A stretch of 64,000 bases of DNA. Source: Hormoscilla sp. GM7CHS1pb (GTDB lineage Bacteria > Cyanobacteriota > Cyanobacteriia > Cyanobacteriales > Desertifilaceae). Of this stretch, positions 43,145 to 52,470 are shown piece after piece. The DNA lies in assembly GCA_014323675.1 (NCBI GenBank), contig JACONN010000006.1, positions 806,001 to 870,000 of the forward strand, written 5' to 3'. The position numbers and the translations under genes are program-made. Positions within the stretch are counted from its first letter, which is position 1; the number at the start of each line of letters is the position of its first letter. The notes beneath the pieces are model-generated. The model ran no database searches and was not told the origin of the DNA. It worked only from the letters and a program-made list of their open reading frames with translations.

Positions 43145-43341
43145 TAATCAGAGAAAAACGTAGGACGGGCGTCTAGCCTGTCCGTTGGCCAGAAAAATAA
43201 CAGAAGCAGTGCCCCGGCATTGTATAAATGGAAAGGCAAATTGGTTGCTATATGTAAAAAAGTCAGATAGCAGTAAAAAGTGGGCAGTACACACATAAGG
43301 CTAGTTGTGTAATTAGCGTAAGCAAAGGAAGATTAGGAAAT

Positions 43342-44292
43342 ATGGCAAATCTTAAAGCAATTAGAGACAGAATAGGTTCGGTAAAGAACACGAAAAAAAT
43401 CACGGAAGCGATGCGTTTGGTCGCAGCAGCAAAAGTGCGTCGGGCCCAGGAACAGGTAATAGCCACTCGCCCATTTGCAGACCGGTTGGCTCAGGTGCTG
43501 TATCGGCTTCAGAGTCGCCTGAAGTTTGAAGATGTGGACCTACCCCTACTGAAAAAGCGAGAAGTGAAAACGGTGGGACTGCTGGTGGTGTCGGGCGATC
43601 GGGGCCTGTGCGGAGCATACAACAATAACGTGATCAAGCGGGCAGAAAATCGTGCCAAGGAAATTAAAGCAGAAGGTCTAGATTATAAATATGTACTGGT
43701 AGGTCGCAAAGCGATTCAATATTTCCAACGCCGGAATCAACCGATCGATGCAACGTACAACGGTCTAGAGCAGATTCCGACATCAGCGGAAGCTTCGATG
43801 ATTGCTGACGAACTTCTATCGTTGTTCCTCTCAGAAACAGTGGATAAGGTGGAGTTGATCTATAGCAAATTTGTGTCTTTAATTAGCTCGCGACCGGTGG
43901 TGCAAACCCTGATGCCCTTGGACCCGCAAGGTTTGGAAGCTCAAGATGATGAAATATTCCGACTGACGAGCAGTGGGGGTGATTTTAAGGTGACGCGGGA
44001 AAAGGTCACCCGTGCCACTCCCGAAAGTATGCCGCGTGAGATGATATTCGAGCAGGATCCGGTACAAATTCTGCAAGCTCTTTTACCACTGTACCTGAAT
44101 AATCAGTTGTTGCGATCGCTCCAAGAATCAGCGGCAAGTGAGTTAGCGGCGCGGATGACGGCGATGAACAATGCCAGCGATAACGCCAGTGAATTGATCA
44201 AAACCCTGACGCTGTCTTACAACAAAGCGCGACAAGCTGCAATTACCCAAGAAATTCTGGAAGTTGTGGGTGGCGCAGAAGCCCTAGGATAA
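43342..44292 (+). CDS. atpG: ATP synthase subunit gamma
   Basis: 316 residues; the central rotor. N-terminal ANLKAIRDRIGSVKNTKKIT EAM and C-terminal MNNASDNASELIKTLTLSYN KARQAAITQEILEVVGGAEA L are the coiled-coil ends. The photosynthetic-type insertion in the middle (about 195-230) makes it longer than heterotroph gamma. Also named atpC in cyanobacteria. The 197-bp gap from atpA holds a small hairpin (GGACGGGC/GCCTGTCC near 43163). atpB(beta)/atpE(epsilon) form a separate operon in cyanobacteria and are not here. Confidence 0.96.
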   Translation: MANLKAIRDRIGSVKNTKKITEAMRLVAAAKVRRAQEQVIATRPFADRLAQVLYRLQSRLKFEDVDLPLLKKREVKTVGLLVVSGDRGLCGAYNNNVIKRAENRAKEIKAEGLDYKYVLVGRKAIQYFQRRNQPIDATYNGLEQIPTSAEASMIADELLSLFLSETVDKVELIYSKFVSLISSRPVVQTLMPLDPQGLEAQDDEIFRLTSSGGDFKVTREKVTRATPESMPREMIFEQDPVQILQALLPLYLNNQLLRSLQESAASELAARMTAMNNASDNASELIKTLTLSYNKARQAAITQEILEVVGGAEALG

Positions 44293-44376
44293 AAGCAGAA
44301 TGGGTAAGGGGTAAATCAAATTTGGCCACGCCCGTGCGTGGCCGGGCCATAGGAGGCGGTTTCCAGGAGTCAAGGA

Positions 44377-44404
44377 TTGCCACGCGAACGGGCTGGTGTA
44401 TAAT
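44377..44404 (+). promoter_or_regulatory. Candidate promoter just upstream of the twintron
   Basis: TTGCCA (44377-44382), 16-bp spacer, TATAAT (44399-44404). The predicted start (about 44411) is only some six bases before the intron 5' end at 44417, so the 5' exon would be extremely short if this promoter is used alone. Read-through from the atp operon would give a longer exon. Confidence 0.5.
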
Positions 44405-44454
44405 AAACGTGTAGCAGTGCGAAACGTTCGGGTGTAAACAAGACATATAAATGC

Positions 44455-45572
44455 GTGCGAAACGTTCGGGTGTAAACAAATCCTCCTTAAAGGACTTGTG
44501 ACAGCCCAAATCTGCATCATTAGCCGGAGAACTGTGTAGTTCTTGTGGGTCCAAACCCCACCCTTCGGATACGGAAGGTACACCGGTCCCAACTGCTGCG
44601 GAGTGACATCACCGGCGGTGGAGAGCAGGGACTCAAATGTAGGCAATCTGGCAGCCTATCGCCGGAAATGCCGCGCTTGTTAGGTGCTCATGGTCAACGA
44701 TAAGTGAATCTGTATAAGCCTCGTTATATTCTACCAGCGAAATAAGGCTGTATACGCTGGAACCAAAAGGTAATGGTAGGAGCGGATGATTATGTTATTT
44801 GGTCATCCCGTATCGCTAAAATCCTCCCGGGTAGTGCAGGGGCCTAAAAGCATCATATGGACTATACGGAACGTTATAACCTCTATTGATCAATCTATGG
44901 ACCGGAGAAACCACCTCCATTCGGTGATTAACCCGACCAGGAGATAAGTTAGATGATAAGCGAAAGACAGTGGGGGAGAGAAGTCCTAAAAAGCCAAATC
45001 CTGGGCGTTACCCCAGGATATGCTGACGTCGGATGCAACACCAGAAGTTGAGGCAACGAGTAGTCCTAATACGATACGGAACCTCAAACGATAGCAATGG
45101 TCACCTAACCCGTATGTGGTCAGGAGCCCGGTGTGCGTTCAAGCCGAGGAGACCTAACCCATAGGCGGTCAAGAGCCAGGTAATGGTCACCTGCGATCAG
45201 CCGTGAACTGAAAGTAAGAGCCACGTGGGAAGGTATATATGGGTTAGAGATGAAGTCCGAGACCAGGTAAGTAAAAGTACAGGGCCCAAGGTACGGCCAA
45301 TTGTTAGTAAAGAGTGTAATAGGGATGTTACAGGTACTTTCTCCCGCACGAACCCTCCGGAGTCCGGCAGTTAATTTCCGGAGATAGGCGACAATACTGA
45401 AGGGACCAAAGAACCAAGACAATGCATGGAACTGACCCCATATGTCAGGAAAGAAGAAATTCAACCAAAGCAGCTCAGAATGAGATGGTGTGAGCGGGAG
45501 CCGGATGTGTTGAAAGGTACAAGTCCGGTTTTGTAAGGGAGGGTTTTGTTGCGATTCCTGGCTCGACCCCAT
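44455..45572 (+). mobile_element. Inner ORF-less group II intron
   Basis: 1118 nt, from GTGCGAAACGTTCGGGTG (44455) to CTCGACCCCAT (45572). Domain V is well formed: GAGCCGGATGTGTTGAAAGG followed by TACAAGTCCGGTTT, with a GAAA tetraloop. Domain VI follows directly. Removing exactly this interval leaves 19 nt between AAACAA and TGACAGCCC in the outer intron, the same number as in the inner intron itself, which supports these boundaries. No reverse transcriptase is encoded; splicing would need a maturase from elsewhere or self-splicing. Confidence 0.82.
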
Positions 45573-46070
45573 CTCTTATGACAGCCCAAACCGGTCTCAT
45601 TAACCGGGGAACTGTGTAATCCTTGTGGGTCCAAACCCCACCCTCCGGATACGGGAGGTACACCGGTCCCGACTGCTGCGGAGTGACATCACCGGCAGTG
45701 GAGAGCAGGGACTCAAATGTAGGATAGCTGGTAGAAGGTGACCTAAACCGGTAACTCCGCTAGGAAAAGTGCTCATGGTCAACGATAAGTGAATCTGTAT
45801 AAGCCTCGTTAATTTAGACCAGCGAAATAAGGCTGATGCGCTGGAGCCAAAAGGCAATGGTAGGTGTGAATAACCCTTGTTACTGGTTATTCCGTATTAC
45901 AACAATCCTCCCGGGGTAATGCAGGGGCCTAAAAGCATCATATGGATTATATGGAACGTTATAACCTCCGTTGAGCAATCCATGGACCGACAAACCCGTT
46001 CTCATTAGACGATTAACCGACCAGGGGATAAGTTAGATGATAAGCGGGCGTTGCACAATTACGGGATGAT

Positions 46071-46881
46071 TTAAATAGGTACCGGTACAGAATTATAACG
46101 TAGATAGTGCAATAATAACTTAATTGAAAGCCTCAACATTTCTTCCGACTTTGAGTAACATAATGTTTTTCTTTTTAATCGAGCTAGATAATGTCTTAAT
46201 CGACAATTTTCACATTCAACACGGGTCATGTAGGTTTTGCTGACTATATGGTCAATATATTCAATAAACATTGGATAAACAGGCCATCCATCAGTAACGT
46301 CTAAAAAGCATTGCCAACATTTTATAATATCCCACATATGCTTAAAAGTTTCTGCAGAACGATCGCCTAATACCCATGTTATAATCCCTGGCTTGAAATG
46401 ATTTACGACTGTCCATAGCCACTTTTTATTCTTTTTTTCATTGACATAAGTATGCAACTCGTCAATTTCTGCAACCTCCGGAATATCGTAGTTTTCAGGG
46501 ATTGACGGTAATTCTTTAGCTGCCTGTTTTACCCAATCAATTTGAGTATTATGGCTGACACCAGTTATCCTTTCAATACCTCGAAATCCATTGCCATTAA
46601 CGTACATTGTCAAACAATTTTTCTTGACATCTTCTGAATAACCGCGCGGATAATAATGTTCGAGAAACTGGCGACGACAATCCTTACAAATTAAGGCGTT
46701 GCACAATTACGGGATGATGGGCATAGTTGCAGAAGTCTTAAACCTAGACTACAAGCCAGTTTAAGTTATGTGCATGCGTAGGCATCATCCCCAAAATGTG
46801 CAACGCCCAAATTAAATTCTGTTTGCCGCGTCTGTGACCATTTTTATTGATGTTTTCAGAACCACATCTGGGACATTTCAT
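46071..46881 (-). pseudogene. IS1-family transposase split by a miniature element
   Basis: Starts at 46881: MKCPRCGSENINKNGHRRGK QNLI (zinc-finger). It is interrupted at 46695-46807 and resumes LICKDCRRQFLEHYYPRGYS, then GNGFRGIERITGVSHNTQID WV (helix-turn-helix), EVAEIDELHTYVNEKKNKKW LWT, VLGDRSAETFKHMW, TDGWPVYPMF and ENCRLRHYLARLKRKTLCYS KS. The insertion plus duplication adds 121 bp and so shifts frame. Otherwise every catalytic region is preserved, so damage is recent. Confidence 0.88.
46695..46807. mobile_element. 113-bp IS1-derived miniature element, copy 2 (nested)
   Basis: Nearly identical to the copies at 14071 and 62580. Flanked by the 8-bp duplication CAAATTAA (46687-46694 and 46808-46815). 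Its ends match those of the very IS it has entered. Confidence 0.92.
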
Positions 46882-47631
46882 GTTCGACTCCTTTAGCTAA
46901 TTCTTTCGCCTTACTATCCATGATAACACATATTATGACTAGGTCGAAAACAAACATCATACTATACATAAATTCTGACTGTAAAATTGCAGATTATCAT
47001 AATCTGCAATAACCCATCATCCCGAAAATGTGCAACGCCGATAAGCGAAAGCCAACAGGGGAGGGAAGCCCTAAAAAGCCAACGCCCAGGGTAATGCTTG
47101 GGATATGCAGACATAGGGCGCAGTGTTAGAAGTCAAGGGGACAAGTAGTCTCAAAATGATACGGAACCTCAGACACTAATAATGGTCACCTGCCTCATCT
47201 TCAAAGATTGAGAGTAAGAGCCAGGTAGTGGTCACCTGCAATCAGCCGTGAACTGAGAGTAAGAGCCACAGTTGGAAGGTATATATGGTTGAATGAAGAC
47301 CGAGACCAGGTAAGTAAAAGTACAGGGGCCACAGATGCCCGATCGTATGTAAAGAGTGCAACAAGGGACGTTATAGGTACTTTCTCCCGCACGAACCCTC
47401 CGGAGTCCGGCACTAACGTCATTCTCAGACAACAACGAAAGGACGAAAGAACACGAGACAATGCATGGAACCGGCATCATTAGCAGGGATTGGGGTAACC
47501 CAACCAATGCAACCCATGTAAAGGGATAACACTAGCGGGAGCCTCCTGCGATGAAAATCGCTAGTCCGGTTTTGTAAGGGAGGGTTGGGAAGTGATTCCC
47601 AGCTCGACCCCGACCTGAGAGCACTTGTGTT

Positions 47632-47832
47632 ATGAAACGAACTATTGAGCTGCCCGAGGAGTTAGCTGACCTACTGGATAACTATCTCAAGTATCATGCG
47701 AGTGAGGAATTATGCCACTTGCTGAAGTCGGCAATACCGATCGAACCAGAATTTAAAGACCTTTCAAGATTGATATCCTTAGCAGGACTGGTCAAGGAAG
47801 CGCCCGAAAAGCAAGTCCTAGGAGCAAATTAA
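47632..47832 (+). CDS. Small antitoxin-like protein
   Basis: 66 residues: MKRTIELPEELADLLDNYLK YHASEEL, a ribbon-helix-helix-like start typical of VapB-type antitoxins, and a tail PKDLSRLIS-like (FKDLSRLISLAGLVKEAPEK). No PIN toxin follows; the next gene is an M16 peptidase 95 bp on. It begins 18 bp after the predicted 3' end of the outer group II intron, so its leader would contain the twintron. Could be a solitary antitoxin or a remnant. Confidence 0.6.
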   Translation: MKRTIELPEELADLLDNYLKYHASEELCHLLKSAIPIEPEFKDLSRLISLAGLVKEAPEKQVLGAN

Positions 47833-47926
47833 TTAAAACAAATAGGAACAAACTGTATTAAATGTTGCAAATTGGCTGGAGATATGAGGCTATAATGATC
47901 GACATCATCACTAGCTATGTCAAAAA

Positions 47927-49201
47927 TTGCTTGATATTTCCAAATTGCCAGCGGATGTTTGCCAGCTGGACAATGGCTTAACTGTTATCCATCAAGAAAT
48001 TCCGGCAACGCCAGTTGCCGTGGTAGATGTATGGGTACGGGCAGGTGCGGCAGTGGACCCCCTTGAGGCCCCGGGGATGGCCCACTTCCTAGAACATATG
48101 ATTTTTAAGGGTACCGCGCGGGTGGGCCCGGGCATGTTTGATCGGGCGCTCGAAAGTCGGGGAGGAGTCAGCAATGCTGTAACTAGCCATGACTTTGCCC
48201 ATTATTTGATGATCGCTGCGGTAGAGCACTTAGAAAAAACTCTCCCCTATCTGGCGGAGTTGCTGCTGCATCCTGCTATCCCGGACGGCGAGTTTGTCCG
48301 GGAACGAGAAGTGGTGATGGAAGAAATTCGCCAATCAGAAAACGACCCCGACTGGTTGGGTTTCCAAGCTTTGATGGAGACGGTCTATCCACAGCATCCC
48401 TACGGTAGGCCAGTGCTAGGTACCCAGGTGCAGCTGATGCAACTGACTCCCGCACAGATGCACCGTTTCCACCAGTGTCATTATCAACCGGAAAATATGA
48501 CCGTGGTGGTGGTCGGAGGCATATCTCAGGATAAGGCTAAAGAATTGGTCAGCCAAAGTTTCCAGGGTTTTCGTCCCCGATCGCAGTGTCCAATTGCAGA
48601 CCGCCTCTACAGATTAGCATCATCAACACCTGCGATCGCGGAAATTGAGCGTCGCTCCCTGAGTTTGCCCCGGTTGGAACAGGCGCGTCTGATGATGGCC
48701 TGGGCGGGACCGGGAGTAGAAAAATTGTCAAATGCCCACGGTTTAGACTTGCTGTCCGTGCTATTAGCGGCGGGTCGGTCTTCCCGGTTAGTGCGCCAAT
48801 TGCGGGAAGAGTCAGAATTGGTGCAAGGGATATTAAGTGACTTTTCCCTGCAACGGGACTCCAGTCTCTTTACGATTACCGCCTGGTTAGAACCGCAATA
48901 TATAGAATATGTAGAAAAACTGATTTGCGAAGGGGTGGGAGAGTTACAAAATACACCAGTGTCAGAGTGGGAACTATCCCGCTGCAAGAGGCAACTGTGC
49001 AATGACTATGCCTTTTCTACGGAAACCCCCGGACAATTGGCTGGTCTTTATGGATACTACAACACTATTGCCTCCGCCGAACAATCAGTCACTTATCCCG
49101 CAAGTATCCAAGCATTGCAAGCAGAAGATTTACAGCGTTTGGCGAGGGAATATCTCTTGGTTGACAGATATGCGGTCACTACCCTCAGACCGCTGTGGTA
49201 A
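47927..49201 (+). CDS. M16 family zinc peptidase (processing-peptidase-like)
   Basis: 424 residues, TTG start at 47927 (no ATG in frame nearby). The inverted zinc motif HFLEH (in GMAHFLEHMIFKGTARVGPG) lies near residue 53, with the downstream Glu in EREVVMEEIRQSENDP near 132, so the active site is complete. The C-terminal M16 domain has LLSVLLAAGRSSRLVRQLRE. Family members cleave transit-peptide-like or misfolded peptides. It is paired with a second M16 protein gene 153 bp downstream that lacks the zinc motif, as for heterodimeric M16B enzymes. Confidence 0.9.
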   Translation: MLDISKLPADVCQLDNGLTVIHQEIPATPVAVVDVWVRAGAAVDPLEAPGMAHFLEHMIFKGTARVGPGMFDRALESRGGVSNAVTSHDFAHYLMIAAVEHLEKTLPYLAELLLHPAIPDGEFVREREVVMEEIRQSENDPDWLGFQALMETVYPQHPYGRPVLGTQVQLMQLTPAQMHRFHQCHYQPENMTVVVVGGISQDKAKELVSQSFQGFRPRSQCPIADRLYRLASSTPAIAEIERRSLSLPRLEQARLMMAWAGPGVEKLSNAHGLDLLSVLLAAGRSSRLVRQLREESELVQGILSDFSLQRDSSLFTITAWLEPQYIEYVEKLICEGVGELQNTPVSEWELSRCKRQLCNDYAFSTETPGQLAGLYGYYNTIASAEQSVTYPASIQALQAEDLQRLAREYLLVDRYAVTTLRPLW

Positions 49202-49354
49202 AATCGTCAAGCATAGTCCGGGCGGATCGCCTGTCAGTCTCGTAGGACTAATTAATATGTAAGTAAAAATATCGAGGCAACGATCGGAACCTGCTTCTCT
49301 TTGAGTTTCCTGGGGAAGCTCAAAGAGTTGATATAAAGTATTAAGGAAGATTGT

Positions 49355-50623
49355 GTGAAATTAAATGTGAAGCCGCATCAAAGCCACCAAACTCATCGTA
49401 CAGTTTTGGACAATGGCATAGTAATATTAGTGGTGGAAAACCCAGCCGCTGATATCATTGCTAGTCGGATTTTCCTGCGATCGGGCAGTAGCAGGGAAGG
49501 AAAAGCAGGACTGGCACATTTGGTATCGTCAGTCCTGACTAAGGGTACGGAAAGGCGTACTTCCCGGGAAATTGCCGAAAAGGTAGAATCGGTGGGTGCG
49601 AGTGTGGGGGCAGATGCCGCGGCAGATTATTTTTTGGTGAGTCTGAAGACAGTATCGGCAGATTTTGCGGAGATTTTGGCGTTGGTAGGGGAAATATTGC
49701 TGACGCCTACTTTTCCGGAAGCAGAAGTGGAACTGGAGAAACGCATCACCATGCAAGGGATTCGTTCTCAGCAAGAACAACCCTTTGCTGTGGCCTTTAA
49801 GGCCCTGCGGGAAGCTATGTACCAGCAGCATCCCTATGGCAGGTCACCACTGGGAACTGAAGAAAGCGTATTAAGTATAAAGCGCCAGGATCTGCAAGAG
49901 TTTCACTCTACCTACTTCCGCCCAGATAATACGGTAATTAGTATCTCAGGACGAATCTCACCAGATGAGGCGATCGCCCTAGTAAAGGATGTCTTTGGAG
50001 ATTGGCAGGCACCGGACATGCCCATACCGGAGGCCACTCAGATTGCTATTGCTGGAGAACCTCACCAGATCGTTACGGCTCAAGAAACTCAACAATCCGT
50101 GATTATGATAGGCTATTTAGCAGCAGAAGTTCACAGTCAGGACTACGCCCACCTGAAATTGCTGAATACTTACTTGGGTAATGGACTTTCCAGCCGCTTA
50201 TTTGTAGAATTGCGGGAAAAACGAGGATTAGCTTACAATGTTTCGGCCATGTACCCAACCCGCCAGGAAACTGCTAATTTTGTGGTTTATATGGGCACGG
50301 CACCGAGAAATACCGCGATCGCCAAAGCAAGTTTACAATCGGAAGTGGAACGTCTGCGGAATGTGGAACTAACTCCGGAGGAATTGCAAGCTTGCAAGAA
50401 CAAGCTGCTAGGACAGTACGCTTTAGGGAAACAAACGAATTCCCAGATTGCCCAAGTTCTCGGTTGGTACGAAACTATGGGGCTAGGGGTGGAATTTGAT
50501 GTTCAGTTTCAGGAAGATATTGCTAGCGTAACTTCAGAAGCGGCCCAAGCAGTGGCTAATCGGTATTTAGGTGCCCCTTATATATCCTTAGTGGGACCGG
50601 CAGAAGTGGTAGACTTTTGCTAG
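49355..50623 (+). CDS. M16 family protein lacking the zinc motif
   Basis: 422 residues, GTG start at 49355. The N-terminal domain has the M16 fold (TVLDNGIVILVVENPAADII) but AHLVSS replaces HxxEH, so it cannot bind zinc. The C-terminal domain holds the R/Y substrate-binding pair in LFVELREKRGLAYNVSAMYP near 285-300. It is the expected non-catalytic partner of the preceding peptidase. The gene is intact; an IS630-end repeat starts 4 bp after the stop. Confidence 0.9.
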   Translation: MKLNVKPHQSHQTHRTVLDNGIVILVVENPAADIIASRIFLRSGSSREGKAGLAHLVSSVLTKGTERRTSREIAEKVESVGASVGADAAADYFLVSLKTVSADFAEILALVGEILLTPTFPEAEVELEKRITMQGIRSQQEQPFAVAFKALREAMYQQHPYGRSPLGTEESVLSIKRQDLQEFHSTYFRPDNTVISISGRISPDEAIALVKDVFGDWQAPDMPIPEATQIAIAGEPHQIVTAQETQQSVIMIGYLAAEVHSQDYAHLKLLNTYLGNGLSSRLFVELREKRGLAYNVSAMYPTRQETANFVVYMGTAPRNTAIAKASLQSEVERLRNVELTPEELQACKNKLLGQYALGKQTNSQIAQVLGWYETMGLGVEFDVQFQEDIASVTSEAAQAVANRYLGAPYISLVGPAEVVDFC

Positions 50624-50626
50624 ATG

Positions 50627-50731
50627 TAAGTAGTCAGACAAAATTAATTACATATCGTCTGAGCGTAGGATCGCAGGAAACGCTTGCAACGCTGGAACAG
50701 CTCTCACAAGCTAATGCAATTAATTTTGTCA
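50627..50731. mobile_element. IS630-end miniature remnant
   Basis: TAAGTAGTCAGACAAAATTA (50627) equals the left end of the IS630 element at 20076, and GCAATTAATTTTGTC (to 50730) equals its right end, with only ~60 bp of other sequence between. It is an internally deleted, non-coding derivative. The next IS630 element starts immediately after it. Confidence 0.7.
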
Positions 50732-51838
50732 TAAGTAGTTGTGCAAAATTATTTTTATATTTTGCCTAGGGGATAAAAACATGCTATAATTAAGGAAAAG
50801 TTCATTCAGACATTAGGTGAGGTGAAAATTAGCCATGAGATTTATAAAGGGATTAAGCCATGAAACAATTAATCTACTTAAACGGATTTATGCACAAAGT
50901 AAATATTCTCACGTTAGAAGACGAGCACATTGCATTCTTCTCTCGCATGAAGGTTATCAAACCAAAGAATTGATGAACATATTTGACGTGTCTATTGTGA
51001 CAATATATAATTGGTTTAATGCTTGGGAAGAGCTAAATTTAGTCTGATTATATGATAGAAAAGGACGTGGAAGGAAACCGAAATTTAATTCGGAACAAAA
51101 AGAGCAGATAGTGGCCTGGACTAAAGAATCTCCCAAAAAAATCGAATTGGTGAAAGAAAAAGCCAAAGAAAATTGGAACGTGTCAGTGAGTAAAGACACT
51201 ATTAAAAGGATATTAAAAAATGAAAATATGTCGTGGCGACGGATCCGAAAACGGGTAGGAGGGGAGCCAGAACCCACGGAATATCAAGAAAAAAAGAAAG
51301 AATTAAAAAAGTTAAAAGAACAAGAAGATAGAGGCGAAATTGATTTAATATTTTTTGACGAAACCGGTTTTTGTTTAAATGCATATGTCCCTTATGCATG
51401 GCAAGAACATGGAGAAGTTATTGAGGTAAAAAGTAAAAAAAGTAGAAGATTAAATGTCTTGGGATTTTTGAACCGCAAGAATGAACTAGATCCTTACTTA
51501 TTTGAGTGTCAGATTAATAGTGAGGTAGTTATATCATGTATAGATGATTTTTGTTCAACACTAAAGAAAAAAACCGTGTTGGTGATGGATAATGCTTCCA
51601 CTCATACGAGTAATGCCGTGAAAAATAAACAAGAAGAATGGGAAAAAAAAGAGTTGACAATTTTTTATTTGCCTACCTATTCTCCCCAGTTAAATATTAT
51701 TGAAATTTTGTGGCGATTTATTAAATACTCATGGCGAAAGTGGGATGCACCCGAGTTGGAAAAGTTTAGTTAAAGCTGTGGAAGATGTGCTTCGAGATGT
51801 TGGAAAAAAATATAAAATTAATTTTACATAACTACTTA
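50732..51838 (+). mobile_element. IS630-family element, second copy type
   Basis: Ends TAAGTAGTTGTGCAAAATTA (50732) and the complement of AATTTTACATAACTACTTA (to 51838) form inverted repeats. It holds one plus-strand transposase gene with a nonsense codon and a 3' frameshift. Confidence 0.82.
50835..51836 (+). pseudogene. IS630 transposase with internal stop and 3' frameshift
   Basis: MRFIKGLSHETINLLKRIYA, LMNIFDVSIVTIYNWFNAWE (helix-turn-helix), an in-frame TGA at 51045, then LYDRKGRGRKPKFNSEQKEQ, RGEIDLIFFDETGFCLNAY with the first Asp, VLVMDNASTHTSN with the second and YLPTYSPQLNIIEILWRFIK YSW with the Glu. A shift near 51760 splits the C-terminus (VKAVEDVLRDVGKKYKINFT in the next frame). 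About 50% similar by eye to the minus-strand copy at 20083. Confidence 0.85.
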
Positions 51839-51886
51839 TTACTGATTGAACGTGAACGGGTGGATAGTTAGATAAGAATGTAACTT

Positions 51887-52470
51887 ATGTCATTGAATTC
51901 CAGGCTTGTTAAACAGTGGTCGCAACTTTCTTGGAGAAAGCAAAATCTAGCACTACAGAACCAAGTTCAGTCTATCAGGCGTTCTTGGGAAGATTTTCCC
52001 TATACTGATTGTCCCAAAGTTTCGATGATTCTGCAATTCTTCAATAAGAGACCCAACATTAAAAAGCTCATTGAACGCCTGCGACATAGTGGGGCAGAAG
52101 AAATTATCATTATTGATGATGGCTCTATTGACGGTTCTTATGAAGATTGGATGCAGTATTTAAATCGACCTAATGACTTTTTGCTTAGATGTAATGACTT
52201 GTTTGAGGTCAGAACCTACGACCGCGCTATCCGGATGGCCAAAGGGGAATTCGTTTGTTTATTACAAGATGATGATATCCTTCCAGCTAACAACATTTGG
52301 GTTGAACAAGCTCTAACTTTATTTAATCTTTTTCCTGATTTGATTATGCTGGGAGGCAGGGATGGTATAGACATCATGATGCCAGAACCGGCAGATCCTC
52401 AGTCATTACAAGAATATCGACAAATTGGAGATCTAGTAGAATGTCCTGGTCTGAAAATTTTCACCAATCT
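51887..52470 (+). pseudogene. Family 2 glycosyltransferase, 3' truncated
   Basis: The first ~190 residues of a GT-A fold enzyme: KVSMILQFFNKRPNIKKLIE, EEIIIIDDGSIDGSYEDWM near 80, FVCLLQDDDILPANNIWVEQ near 125 (the DxD metal site) and LIMLGGRDG. The frame then runs into antisense IS5-type sequence at about 52465, so the acceptor-binding end is lost. The annotated stop at 52564 belongs to the foreign sequence. Confidence 0.8.

Larger units (their letters stand above)
46047..47039 (-). mobile_element. IS1-family insertion sequence inside the outer intron
   Basis: Ends GGCGTTGCACAATTACGGGA (46047) and ATCCCGAAAATGTGCAACGC C (47039) are inverted repeats, and GATAAGCG is duplicated on both sides (46039-46046 and 47040-47047). 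The interior is one IS1-type transposase gene, interrupted by a 113-bp miniature element with the same ends. Original length is about 872 bp. Confidence 0.92.
44417..47614 (+). mobile_element. Outer ORF-less group II intron (host of a twintron)
   Basis: Begins GTGCGAAACGTTCGGGTG (44417). It is interrupted after 38 nt by the inner intron, resumes at 45573 (CTCTTATGACAGCCC), is interrupted again by an IS1-family element (46047-47039), and ends with a domain V-like AGCCTCCTGCGATGAAAATC, GCTAGTCCGG, then a domain VI hairpin and CAGCTCGACCCCGAC (47614). Without the insertions it is about 1.08 kb, has no maturase ORF and aligns along its length with the inner intron. The lower stem of domain V has CTCC where the inner intron has CGGA, which weakens pairing. 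The spliced product would join the leader to the small gene at 47632. Confidence 0.8.

Noticed and set aside
44520..44600. tRNA-like T-arm (GTGGGTCCAAACCCCAC)
   Set aside because: The same stem recurs at the same place in every intron copy (18260, 44550, 45625) and no acceptor or anticodon arm surrounds it; it is a domain I hairpin.
45120..45857. Minus-strand open frames within the introns (150, 62 and 85 codons)
   Set aside because: They lie antisense to structured intron RNA, have no recognisable domains, and equivalent frames occur in both intron copies only because the sequences are alike.
50627..50731. Riboswitch-like structure after the M16 gene
   Set aside because: The inverted ends match IS630 termini, so the structure is explained by a deleted insertion element.
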